Of a DNA stretch of 64,000 bases, positions 47,288-54,482 are shown piece by piece. Under the pieces are notes generated by a model. The model was given only the letters and a program-made list of their open reading frames with translations, ran no database searches and had not been told where the DNA came from. The stretch's first letter is position 1; every line of letters starts with the position of its first letter. Source of the DNA: Roseiarcus sp963813195 (lineage in GTDB: Bacteria > Pseudomonadota > Alphaproteobacteria > Rhizobiales > Beijerinckiaceae); assembly GCA_963813195.1 (NCBI GenBank), contig CAWEYC010000025.1:153564-217563 (forward strand), in the 5' to 3' direction. The position numbers were made by a program, and so were the translations under genes.

Positions 47288-48235
47288 TTAGGCCGCGATG
47301 ATGCGAACGTAGGGCCGAAGAAAGTACCCCAACGTCAAGGCTTCACCCGCGAGCGCACCTCTATATTTGATGAAAAAGGTCTCAAATAAGAATTCGTGCT
47401 CGTCGCCATTATCGTCCGTCAAAATGAGCTCCCTCTCGCCAAGCGGCCCGCCTGTTTGGGCACCACAATAGCTTGAAACAGCGGAAAACATTTCGATTTC
47501 CGTCAGACGGCTAAACCGGGTAGCGAAAGCGGCTGATTGGATGCAATGCCGACATGGATTCTTGGCGTCATGATTCGCCGACCTGCGTGAGGCATGCGGA
47601 TGACCAGTTATCATTCCGACCATGGGGCGAGTAGCGCCAACGGTTTCGACGAACCGCCACAGCGTGCTCGAAATCGTATTGCCGAAACTCTTCTTCACTC
47701 CGAGAATGGATTCTATGGATAAGGGGAGGTCATTCACCTCCATGGTGAAGCGATCACGCAAAAATAACAGTCTCCCGGTACCATAATTTGCTTCTGCTTC
47801 GACCTCTTCTTGGCACGCGCTAGTTAAAGTATGGCGATTGTCACCATGCATGACATCCTCGTGCCAAGGGATAAGACTGTGAAGGACTTCGTGCGCTTCG
47901 CTCCAGCGATGCTTCTTTTCCGGGAGATCGCCGTCGAGCAAAATCTTCTTACGGTCCGGCAGATACAGAGCTTGGAGAGACATCTTTTTAATCGCATCCA
48001 AGAGTAACATCGGTCGATTAAATACTTAAATCGTGGCTACTCGTATACGAGACACAGTCTCTTGCACGATGCCAGGGTCATTCGCAGTGTAGAAACCGCG
48101 ATCAAGCTTCAACAGCGCGCGCACATCCTCAAGGCGCAGCGGAGGCTGGGGATTACCGAGCCCCCGCAGAACCCGTTCGACTCTGGCATCGATGTCTTGA
48201 GCGGTTTTTGTCCTGAGCAGATAATTCTTGCTCAT
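47288..48235 (-). pseudogene. ImmA/IrrE-family metallopeptidase gene interrupted by one in-frame TAA
   Basis: Read through, 315 codons encode an ImmA/IrrE-like protein. The zinc motif HEVLH is in RWSEAHEVLHSLIPWHEDV, and the third ligand lies in QEEVEAEANYGTGRLLF. The first 69 codons (from 48235) end at TAA 48026-48028 after ETVSRIRVATI. The same frame continues VFNRPM and LLLDAIKKMSLQALYLPDRK without any shift, and related proteins as I recall them have a Gln at the stop, so CAA changed to TAA. A separate 240-residue piece could start at the ATG at 48010 and keeps the zinc site. ImmA-type proteases cut Xre repressors; the Xre gene lies just upstream. Confidence 0.8.
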
Positions 48236-48243
48236 GATTTCTC

Positions 48244-48723
48244 CTACTTTTGTTCGCTCAAAACAGCAACGAAAGCCTCAAGCGCCTGCCATTCCTCTCG
48301 CGATAAAGAGGCATTCGGCTCCGAACGCGCTGCAAACCGAACTGACTCATCGAGAAGACGGCTATCTCGCGGCACAGTCAATCCAGCTACCTGCAATAGG
48401 CTACTTTTTTGAACGTCAAAAAACGCGGCTAACTGGTGGACTGTCCTGAGCGCCGGCTTATAGTTGGCATTTTCTTCAATGCTCAGAAGCTCGGCAACGT
48501 CAACATCGGCGTCGTCGGCAAGTTTCTCCACAGACAACTCCTTGCTGCGGCGCATAAGCCGAATAAAGCGTCCGAACGCAATGCTGGTGCCTGCCATCTC
48601 GTTACCCGGAGCTAGTTCGCCATCGAACGCCGGATCGCGCGCAAGAAGTCCGGCTCCAATCTCTGCGTCGCCCTCAAGCCCCGCCATCCGAATGCACCAG
48701 TCCTTCGGAATATTGATCTTCAT
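48244..48723 (-). CDS. Xre-type helix-turn-helix regulator
   Basis: 159 residues. The HTH domain occupies about residues 45-112: FGRFIRLMRRSKELSVEKLADDADVDVAELLSIEEN is the classic four-helix Xre start. The N-terminal 45 residues are an extension of unknown role. Its start overlaps the GNAT stop as ATGA, and the ImmA/IrrE-like gene follows eight bases later behind an AGGAG site. Xre plus ImmA is the standard repressor/antirepressor pair of mobile elements; here it is joined to an RHH/GNAT pair. It may act on the repeats at 49629-49674. Confidence 0.88.
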   Translation of the reverse strand: MKINIPKDWCIRMAGLEGDAEIGAGLLARDPAFDGELAPGNEMAGTSIAFGRFIRLMRRSKELSVEKLADDADVDVAELLSIEENANYKPALRTVHQLAAFFDVQKSSLLQVAGLTVPRDSRLLDESVRFAARSEPNASLSREEWQALEAFVAVLSEQK

Positions 48724-49358
48724 GTCTCGCCTCCTTTTGCTAAGAAGGCCTCCGCTTGCTCCACAGTTGACTCGAAGTAGCGTAGGCCCTGATAATTTTG
48801 GTCGGCACCTAAATCCGTCATTCCACAGGTGTTGGCGTAAAACGCGTTTGCCTGCGGGAGCGAATGAAGCCCGATACGGCCTTTGAATTCCTCGCTTATG
48901 CTGAGCTCAATTGCGACGCGCATAAGGATAGTTCCGACGCCCCTGTAACGCGGCGCACCGGAAAGGAGCTCCCTCCGGTTCCACGGAGCGTTCTCAATGA
49001 AATCAACGTAGACGAGGTGCTGGCCGCTTTGCTCGGGCAGCTTGCAGCGCCTAGCCACGGTATCAACGAACATCATTCCCTGTGTGAGCTCGTCACACAC
49101 GATGCTGAACCCCTGATTCCCCAGCATCCCTTGCAAATCCGAGGTCTTGCGTCGCCAATCCCAATGCCGACTTTGCGGCCAATGTTTCCGCTCGACGCCG
49201 GCCCTCCTGAGTCGCTGCAAAGCCTTGAATTGTTCCGGCAGCCACTCACCTTCATAGTCAACGAGCTGCTGCTCCGTTATGGCATCGAGGAGCTCAGCAG
49301 AAACGGCTTTGCCGCCCGCAACATCCAGCAAAAAAACTGGTGAAATTGTTACCGTCAT
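48720..49358 (-). CDS. GNAT-family N-acetyltransferase
   Basis: 212 residues. The acetyl-CoA binding loop is in PRYRGVGTILMRVAIELS (about residues 135-152), followed by the GRIGLHSLPQANAFYANTCGM strand-helix pair typical of motif B. The N-terminal 60 residues (AITEQQLVDYEGEWLPEQFKALQRL) are an extra helical region. RHH-GNAT pairs form toxin-antitoxins in which the enzyme acetylates aminoacyl-tRNA, but this protein is longer than TacT toxins (about 160-175). Overlaps of four bases with both neighbours show strict coupling. Target unknown. Confidence 0.8.
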   Translation of the reverse strand: MTVTISPVFLLDVAGGKAVSAELLDAITEQQLVDYEGEWLPEQFKALQRLRRAGVERKHWPQSRHWDWRRKTSDLQGMLGNQGFSIVCDELTQGMMFVDTVARRCKLPEQSGQHLVYVDFIENAPWNRRELLSGAPRYRGVGTILMRVAIELSISEEFKGRIGLHSLPQANAFYANTCGMTDLGADQNYQGLRYFESTVEQAEAFLAKGGET

Positions 49359-49570
49359 AGAATCATGACCTCTGCTTTTTCTTTTGTCTTATCGTCCTCG
49401 ACAAAAATTTTGCCACCCTGTTCGTGTCGGCGTTCAATGAGTTGATAGAGACGCAGCGCCTGACGAAGTATCGCCGTCTTGCTCAAATCCTTTTTGGCAC
49501 ACAAATCTTCGAGAACCGCCATTTCGGCGTCTGTCAGATTGAGCGTCATCGTTTTCTTGGCAGCGGTCAT
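49355..49570 (-). CDS. Ribbon-helix-helix (CopG-like) protein
   Basis: 71 residues. MTLNLTDAEMAVLEDLCAKKDLSKTAILRQALRLY is a complete RHH fold: one strand (TMTLNLT) and two helices, as in CopG/Arc DNA-binding antitoxins. The tail IERRHEQGGKIFVEDDKTKEKAEVMIL could wrap a partner. It leads the leftward operon from a good promoter only about 25 bases ahead of its ATG, and overlaps the GNAT gene by four bases. Probable autorepressor through the 13-bp repeats. Confidence 0.85.
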   Translation of the reverse strand: MTAAKKTMTLNLTDAEMAVLEDLCAKKDLSKTAILRQALRLYQLIERRHEQGGKIFVEDDKTKEKAEVMIL

Positions 49571-49599
49571 GGCGTCATTCCCAGTTCCCTAACATTCTG

Positions 49600-49628
49600 A
49601 TGCTACGCGCCTGGCCTTGCGATGTCAA
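49600..49628 (-). promoter_or_regulatory. Promoter of the RHH-GNAT-Xre-ImmA operon
   Basis: On the minus strand TTGACA (49628-49623), a 17-bp spacer and TAGCAT (49605-49600). Transcription would begin near 49593, about 23 bases before the RHH ATG at 49570. The first 13-bp repeat touches the -35 box. Confidence 0.75.
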
Positions 49629-49674
49629 CAAAAAGTAGCTAGGAAATATGCGTTGACTAGCCAAAAAGTAGCTA
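49629..49674. promoter_or_regulatory. Two identical 13-bp operator-like repeats between the divergent operons
   Basis: CAAAAAGTAGCTA occurs at 49629-49641 and 49662-49674, same orientation, starts 33 bp apart (about three turns, so on one face of the helix). Copy 1 abuts the -35 box of the leftward operon; copy 2 falls in a candidate rightward promoter (TTGACT at 49653-49658 with a TATAAA at 49673-49678). A dimeric RHH or Xre protein bound to both would control both operons. Confidence 0.65.
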
Positions 49675-49868
49675 TAAAATGATGGTCATGAAGCTCGCCC
49701 CATCGGGGGCAGCAAACCATCTGAGGGAACAACCTATGCAAAACGGAACGGAACATGGGGGGGGGGCCCACCAAGAGAGAGTGATTGGTCAGGAAATCGC
49801 CGAGATCGGCGCGCTGATCGAGACTTCTGGAGGAAGAGGTTCTCGAACTGATCGAAATCGAGGCGCAT

Positions 49869-50129
49869 GTGTCAGCGCACAAGCGAAAGCCCAAGGCACG
49901 GATTTATGCCCTCCTCGTCGGAAAGACCCGCATCAAAGTACGGGAGCCGGAGATCACCGGTCGCCGCATCCTGGAGCTCGCGGAAAAAACCCCGCCGGAC
50001 AAATACACTCTGCGGCAAGTCGAGCATGGTGGCGTCCTTAAGGTGATCGGCCTCAACGACGTGGTCGATCTTCGCGCTCCGTGCATCGAGCGATTTCGTG
50101 CAATGCCCCGCACCGCTCAGGACGGTTGA
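49869..50129 (+). CDS. Ubiquitin-like protein of the multiubiquitin family
   Basis: 86 residues from GTG at 49869. One beta-grasp domain: strand RIYALLVGKTRIKV, then PEITGRRILELAEKTPPDKYTLRQV with GGVLKVIGLNDVVDLRAPCIERF, the arrangement of the bacterial multiubiquitin domain (ITGREIL...PPxxY.L.QV...V.LxxxVDL). It ends in ...AQDG, giving the C-terminal glycine needed for activation. The same frame is open back to 49818 (LLEEEVLELIEIEAHVSAHK); removing one A near 49822 would join it to a plus-strand frame starting at ATG 49736 (MQNGTEHGGGAHQERVIGQE), so the true N-terminus may be longer and frameshifted. The stop overlaps the E2 start (TGATG). Confidence 0.82.
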   Translation: MSAHKRKPKARIYALLVGKTRIKVREPEITGRRILELAEKTPPDKYTLRQVEHGGVLKVIGLNDVVDLRAPCIERFRAMPRTAQDG

Positions 50130-50557
50130 TGACGATGGGCGCGCCTAACCCGGAACAGCTCCGTCGGCAGTTCGCACTGCCGACGGAAGATCAAATCTTC
50201 CTCAACGGACTTGGCCTCCCATGGGAAGCCGTAACGACGGCAGGACAACGTTGGATTCTGGTCTACGGCGAGAGGGTTCCTGCGGGCTATAAATGCAGCG
50301 AAGTGGACGTAGCGATCATGATGGCCCCAGGCTATCCGCCGGGGCTACTCGACATGGCTTATTTCTATCCCCCGCTGATTAGAGCGAATGGCATTGCGCC
50401 CGCGCGCTCTGAAGGCCGGGTCACGATTGACAACAAGGCGTGGCAGGGCTGGTCTCGTCACCGTACTCCAGACAATCCTTGGCATCCCGGGGAAGATAAT
50501 CTGGAGAGCCATTATTTTTACATGCGCGCGTGGCTCGTCGACGAACTGAAAAGGTGA
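50129..50557 (+). CDS. E2-like ubiquitin-conjugating family protein (Prok-E2 family E type)
   Basis: 142 residues. LPTEDQIFLNGLGLPWEAV leads into the central beta sheet WILVYGERVPAGYKCSEVDVAIMMAPGYPPGLLDMAYFYPPL, a UBC-fold core (the strand plus PGYP turn correspond to the YP...P of E2 enzymes). The conserved active-site neighbourhood AWQGWSRHRTPDNPW (about 104-118) has Ser109 and His111 but no Cys; the only Cys is C56. It starts one base inside the multiubiquitin stop and is followed four bases later by the E1-JAB gene. It should pass the ubiquitin-like protein from E1 to the target. Confidence 0.85.
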   Translation: MTMGAPNPEQLRRQFALPTEDQIFLNGLGLPWEAVTTAGQRWILVYGERVPAGYKCSEVDVAIMMAPGYPPGLLDMAYFYPPLIRANGIAPARSEGRVTIDNKAWQGWSRHRTPDNPWHPGEDNLESHYFYMRAWLVDELKR

Positions 50558-50561
50558 CGTC

Positions 50562-51971
50562 GTGGAAACAAGTTTGACCATGAGCGCAGATCAACAGCAA
50601 ATGCTGTTTCGCCACTTGTTTTCTGGTGACGGCCGCGAAGCAGCTGCAATAATTCTCTGCGGCAGACGCGCCGGAGCGAAGCGGCATCGGCTCATCGCAA
50701 GATCGATCAGGATCGTGCCGTTTGAAAATTGTACCACGCGGTCGCCGATCGCCGTAAGCTGGCCTACCGACCTAATGGTTCCCTGGCTCTCCGAAGCCGA
50801 CCAGCTTGGATTGAGCGTCGTTAAAATACATTGTCACCCGGGCGGCCACCCCAAATTCTCCCAAACCGACGACAACTCTGATCGTGACCTTTTTGCGTGC
50901 GTCTCGGAGTGGATTGGCGCGGAAGTGCCTCACGCAAGCGTCGTTATGCTGCCCGACGGGGGGATGTTCGGTCGCGTGGTTCACCCGGATGGACAGTTCG
51001 AGCCCCTACAGCAAATCGCCGTTATTGGCGACGATTGGAGGTTTTGGCGTCCGTTTGACTTCGTTCAGACGTCGCTTCCAGCTCTCGACGCTTTCACGAA
51101 GCGACATGCGCAAGCCTTTGGGGAGCGTACCACGCGGGAACTTCGGGCGTTATCGGTTGCAGTGGTCGGTTGCTCAGGAACAGGAAGCCCGACGATCTCA
51201 ATGCTTGCGCATCTAGGCGTGGGCCGGCTGGTTCTTGTTGATCCTGATCGCGTTCACGCACTGAATCTCAATAGAATACTTTACGCAACCATGGAGGATG
51301 CGAAGGCGGGGCGCTTCAAAGTTGATGTCATTGGCGACGCAGTAGAGCGGATCGGTCTAGGGACCATCGTCGAGCGCCACGCCGTCAATCTTTGCTCGCG
51401 GGAGGCAGTTAGCGCTGTCGCGGGATGTGATGTCGTAATGGGGTGCGTGGACTCTTCCGAAGGCCGCTTTCTGATGAACTTGATCGCGAATTTCTATCTA
51501 CTGCCCTACATTGATGTCGGGGTGACGATCGAAACGGAAGGCGCAGGGGACATTTCGCAAGTCTGCGGCTATCTCAACTATCTGAAGCCGGGAGGCTCGT
51601 CGCTCCTCAGCCGTGGGACGATCACCCTCGAAGAGGTTCGGGCCGAAGGGCTTAAACGTCAAAACCCCGCCTATTACGAAGAGCAACGCCGCGCCGGATA
51701 CATCAAGGGCGTCGAAGAGGAGCGCCCGGCGGTCATCAGCGTCAACATGCAATTTGGGGCGTTGGCGGTTAACGAATTTATCGCCCGGCTGCACGGCTTC
51801 CGGGAGAAACCTAATCGCGATTATGCGCAAATCGGTCTGAGCCTCAGCGAGCTGGCGTTTTATCCTGAGCCAGAATCGGTGACGGCCTGCTCGTATATGA
51901 GTCGGCAAGTCGGAAAAGGCGATCTCATCCCGCTCCTTAATTTGCCCGAGCTGAGCGGAGAAACCGCATGA
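50562..51971 (+). CDS. JAB isopeptidase-E1 (ThiF) fusion protein
   Basis: 469 residues, two domains. N-terminal JAB/JAMM metalloprotease (about 25-165): HCHPGGHPKFSQTD gives H90, H92, S100 and D103, a complete zinc/catalytic set. C-terminal E1/ThiF domain (about 180-440): nucleotide loop GCSGTG (203-208), LVDPDRV and NLNR (235-238) for adenylation. At the crossover loop where E1 enzymes have the catalytic Cys, the sequence is KPGGSSLLSRG (342-352), with serines. The GTG start has AAGG upstream; ATG at 50580 is possible. JAB removes or matures the modifier and E1 activates it. The stop overlaps the DUF6527 start (ATGA). Confidence 0.9.
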   Translation: METSLTMSADQQQMLFRHLFSGDGREAAAIILCGRRAGAKRHRLIARSIRIVPFENCTTRSPIAVSWPTDLMVPWLSEADQLGLSVVKIHCHPGGHPKFSQTDDNSDRDLFACVSEWIGAEVPHASVVMLPDGGMFGRVVHPDGQFEPLQQIAVIGDDWRFWRPFDFVQTSLPALDAFTKRHAQAFGERTTRELRALSVAVVGCSGTGSPTISMLAHLGVGRLVLVDPDRVHALNLNRILYATMEDAKAGRFKVDVIGDAVERIGLGTIVERHAVNLCSREAVSAVAGCDVVMGCVDSSEGRFLMNLIANFYLLPYIDVGVTIETEGAGDISQVCGYLNYLKPGGSSLLSRGTITLEEVRAEGLKRQNPAYYEEQRRAGYIKGVEEERPAVISVNMQFGALAVNEFIARLHGFREKPNRDYAQIGLSLSELAFYPEPESVTACSYMSRQVGKGDLIPLLNLPELSGETA

Positions 51972-52336
51972 TGAATGGATTGCTTGATATCGGCTTGGGT
52001 CTTCGCATTCGGTTGCAACGAGGCTGGGCGTGGCTTCGCCACAAAATCAGAACAGAACCGCTTTATAAGGTGGCGTGGATCGAAGATGAACCAGACCGGC
52101 CGATTGCCGGCCTGGTCTATGTGATAGAAGACGCCGGGGTTGCGTGGGCGGCCGCGATGGCTTGTCCAGGTGGATGCGGCCAAGTCCTGCACATGAATCT
52201 GGTTCCCGACTCTAAACCAGTTTGGAAACTCACAGAGGAACCGAATGGGGCCGCAACCCTTCATCCTTCCGTCTGGCGGAAGGAAGGATGCGGGTGTCAC
52301 TTCATCCTTCGACAGGGGCGCGTCCGGTGGTGCTGA
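51968..52336 (+). CDS. DUF6527 protein
   Basis: 122 residues. The conserved core runs AGLVYVIEDAGVAWAAAMACPGGCGQVLHMNLVPDSKPVW, with a CPGGCG knuckle, and a C-terminal WRKEGCGCHFILRQGRVRWC with GCGCHF and the final RVRWC. The cysteines and His could bind zinc. DUF6527 proteins occur beside multiubiquitin and E1-JAB genes, which supports a role in the same conjugation system, possibly in target choice or as protease or ligase partner; this is unproven. It overlaps the E1-JAB stop by four bases and ends the operon, 199 bp before an IS3 element. Confidence 0.82.
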   Translation: MMNGLLDIGLGLRIRLQRGWAWLRHKIRTEPLYKVAWIEDEPDRPIAGLVYVIEDAGVAWAAAMACPGGCGQVLHMNLVPDSKPVWKLTEEPNGAATLHPSVWRKEGCGCHFILRQGRVRWC

Positions 52337-52610
52337 CCAAGACCGAGTTTCTTCTCTACCCAAAAAGAGTACTGCAGCATAAAGGACGTTATGTTGCCTG
52401 ATAACCCACCAATGAAGCTGTCGAGCCAAGCGCCAACCCGGTGTTTGCTTTCGGGCATTGTCGCCGCCCACACCAATCGCGACGAGCGCTGATGGCCGGC
52501 GGAATCCCTCAATGACCGGGCGGTGGCAGCTTCCTTGAAGTGGACCCCGGATTTGGGACCACCGGTTAAGGTGTGAAGCGTCCTGCTCTGTCGCAGCGAT
52601 GGAGCGAGAG

Positions 52611-52904
52611 ATGACGAAGTCACGCAAGAAGTTTGATGCGGCGTTCAAGGCGAAGATTGCGCTGGAGGCGCTGCGCGAGGATGCGACGGCGCCAGAGCTG
52701 GCCAAGCGGCACGGCGTGCATCCGAACCAGATTTACGCCTGGAAGAAGCAGGTTCTCGACAACGTCGCGAGCCTGTTCGCAAAAGGCGCGAGCGGTTCGA
52801 GCGAAGGCGAGGAGGAGCGCGAGCGCGAGGCGGCCAAGCTATACGCCAAGATCGGCCAGTTGACGGTTGAACGGGATTTCTTGGCCAAGAGGCCCGGGCG
52901 ATGA
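52611..52904 (+). CDS. IS3-family transposase OrfA
   Basis: 97 residues. Helix-turn-helix: MTKSRKKFDAAFKAKIALEALREDATAPELAKRHGVHPNQIYAWKK is typical of the Tnp_1 part of IS3 OrfA, followed by a leucine-zipper-like region (EEREREAAKLYAKIGQLTVERDFLAK). Start ATG 52611 is chosen over 52599 because GGAG sits nearby and family proteins begin MTKSRKK. Its stop overlaps the start of OrfB (ATGA); in IS3 elements a -1 slip here would join the two. Confidence 0.9.
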   Translation: MTKSRKKFDAAFKAKIALEALREDATAPELAKRHGVHPNQIYAWKKQVLDNVASLFAKGASGSSEGEEEREREAAKLYAKIGQLTVERDFLAKRPGR

Positions 52905-53845
52905 GCGCGCCCGACCGAAGAGCGATGGTCGAGCGGCCCGGCGAGGATTTGTCGGTGCGCCGGCAATGCGCGCTGTTGAACCTGGCGCGTTCGGGCGTCT
53001 ACCGCCCCACGCCCGTCGCAGGGGCGGACGACTTGGCCTTGATGCGCCGCATCGACGAACTGCATCTCGAACTTCCGTTCTATGGCTCGCGGCGGATGAT
53101 GTTCGAACTCAACAAGGAAGGTCGCGGGGTCAACCGGAAGCGCGTGCAGCGGCTGATGCGCGTGATGGGCATCGAGGCGCTGGTTCCGCGCCCCGGCACG
53201 AGCAAGGCCGCCCCGGGACACGAGATTCACCCCTATCTGCTGCGCGGCCTGGCCATTACCGAGCCGAACCACGTGTGGGCGGCCGACATCACCTACATCC
53301 CGATGGCGCGCGGCTTTCTGTATCTGGTGGCGATCATCGATTGGGCCAGCCGCGCTGTTATGGCTTGGCGGCTGTCGAACACGATCGACGCCGGCTTTTG
53401 TGTCGAGGCCCTGGAAGACGCTCTGCTTCGGCATGGGAAGCCGAAGATTTTCAACACCGACCAAGGCGCGCAATTCACCAGCGCCGCGTTCACCGGCAAG
53501 CTTGAAGCGGCTGGCGTCGCGATTTCGATGGACGGGCGCGGCCGCTTCATGGACAACATTTTCATCGAACGGCTGTGGCGCTCGATCAAATACGAAGAGG
53601 TTCATCTGAAGGCCTATGCCGACGGACGCGAGGCGCGGGCCGGCATCAGTTCTTGGATGACTTTTTACAACCTCCGACGCCCTCACCAGGCGCTGAACAA
53701 TCAGATGCCGATGGCGGTGTGGCGCGCAGGCATGGACAAGATCGAAGCGGCGGCGAAGACTGTGGATATGCCGCTTCGCTTGGACAACGCAAACGCGTTG
53801 CCCACATACCCACAGCAAAAGCAGAAACAGCAGAAAGCGGCTTAA
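52901..53845 (+). CDS. IS3-family transposase OrfB (DDE integrase)
   Basis: 314 residues. HTH_21 region (RRMMFELNKEGRGVNRKRVQRLMRVM) and an rve integrase core: first Asp in WAADITYIPM, second in FNTDQGAQFTS, Glu in DNIFIERLWRSIKYEEVHL; the DDE set is intact. C-terminal NLRRPHQALNNQMPMAVW is the usual end. It looks functional. Overlaps OrfA by four bases. Confidence 0.93.
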   Translation: MSAPDRRAMVERPGEDLSVRRQCALLNLARSGVYRPTPVAGADDLALMRRIDELHLELPFYGSRRMMFELNKEGRGVNRKRVQRLMRVMGIEALVPRPGTSKAAPGHEIHPYLLRGLAITEPNHVWAADITYIPMARGFLYLVAIIDWASRAVMAWRLSNTIDAGFCVEALEDALLRHGKPKIFNTDQGAQFTSAAFTGKLEAAGVAISMDGRGRFMDNIFIERLWRSIKYEEVHLKAYADGREARAGISSWMTFYNLRRPHQALNNQMPMAVWRAGMDKIEAAAKTVDMPLRLDNANALPTYPQQKQKQQKAA

Positions 53846-53924
53846 TCTTTTTCGAAGGACAAAAGCAGGCGCGATTACACCTTAAGTCCGAACCCCTGTG
53901 GTCCTGCGAATGGGGTCCACTTCA

Positions 53925-54336
53925 GAGAACGGCGTCGCTCTCCTATATCTCGATCTCGATGGCTTCAAGGCAGTGAACGATACCCGTGGGCACAGTCAAG
54001 GTGACAACCTCCTCCGCCAAGTTGCCGCCCGCATCCAAATCTGTCTGCCTCCGCTCGCCCGCGTCGCCCGAACTCGGTGGGGACGAGTTTGCAGTCCTTC
54101 TTCCTTCGACATCTGACAATCTGACCGAAGATGCCTCCGACCTAGCGCGGCGGCTTACAACCACAATCAAGCAGCCCTATCTCACTGGCGATGCCCTCGT
54201 GACGATAGGTTGCAGCATCGGCATCGCGCTTAGCAGAGACGGATCAGACCTCGACGACCTTCTCAGCAGAGCGGACGGGCTTCTGTATCAAGCAAAAAAC
54301 ATGGGGCGTGGTCGCTGTTTCGCAGAAGCGGTTTGA
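53925..54336 (+). pseudogene. GGDEF (diguanylate cyclase) domain fragment truncated by IS3
   Basis: LYLDLDGFKAVNDTRGHSQG (in one frame up to about 54070) and LGGDEFAVLLPSTSDNLTED through GCSIGIALSRDGSDLDDLLSRADGLLYQAKNMGRGR (in another to 54336) are consecutive parts of a GGDEF domain; an extra base near 54075 separates them. The GGDEF signature is perfect. The N-terminus stops at the IS3 boundary, so the gene was cut by that insertion and then shifted. It cannot make a normal c-di-GMP synthase. Confidence 0.85.
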
Positions 54337-54482
54337 TTTCGCTCTGCTCACCGGCGGGTGACGCCAACAGACAGGTTGAGGCGACGGCCGGAATCGAACC
54401 CAAAGGCGACGCTCGTCCTGTTGCGTAATTCAAGAATTATGACGAAGCGACTTTCGGCTAAAAATTTGCGACTTTTGAGAGA

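Larger units (their letters stand above)
52536..53924 (+). mobile_element. IS3-family insertion sequence
   Basis: Ends TGAAGTGGACCCC (52536-52548) and GGGGTCCACTTCA (53912-53924) are inverted repeats with a further GGACCAC match 8-10 bp inside. 1,389 bp with two overlapping genes, the IS3 layout. No clear direct repeat flanks it, so it may have arrived by rearrangement. It cuts a GGDEF gene on its right. Confidence 0.9.

Noticed and set aside
48720..49570. Naming the RHH/GNAT pair as TacAT
   Set aside because: The acetyltransferase is about 40-50 residues longer than TacT toxins and is embedded in a four-gene operon; only the general pattern is supported.
54379..54404. Possible tRNA T-arm remnant on the minus strand (GGTTCGATTCCGGCCGTCGC)
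   Set aside because: The sequence lacks the complementary T-stem half, a CCA end and an acceptor partner, so the resemblance may be chance; recorded only because another detached tRNA-like end occurs at 40768.
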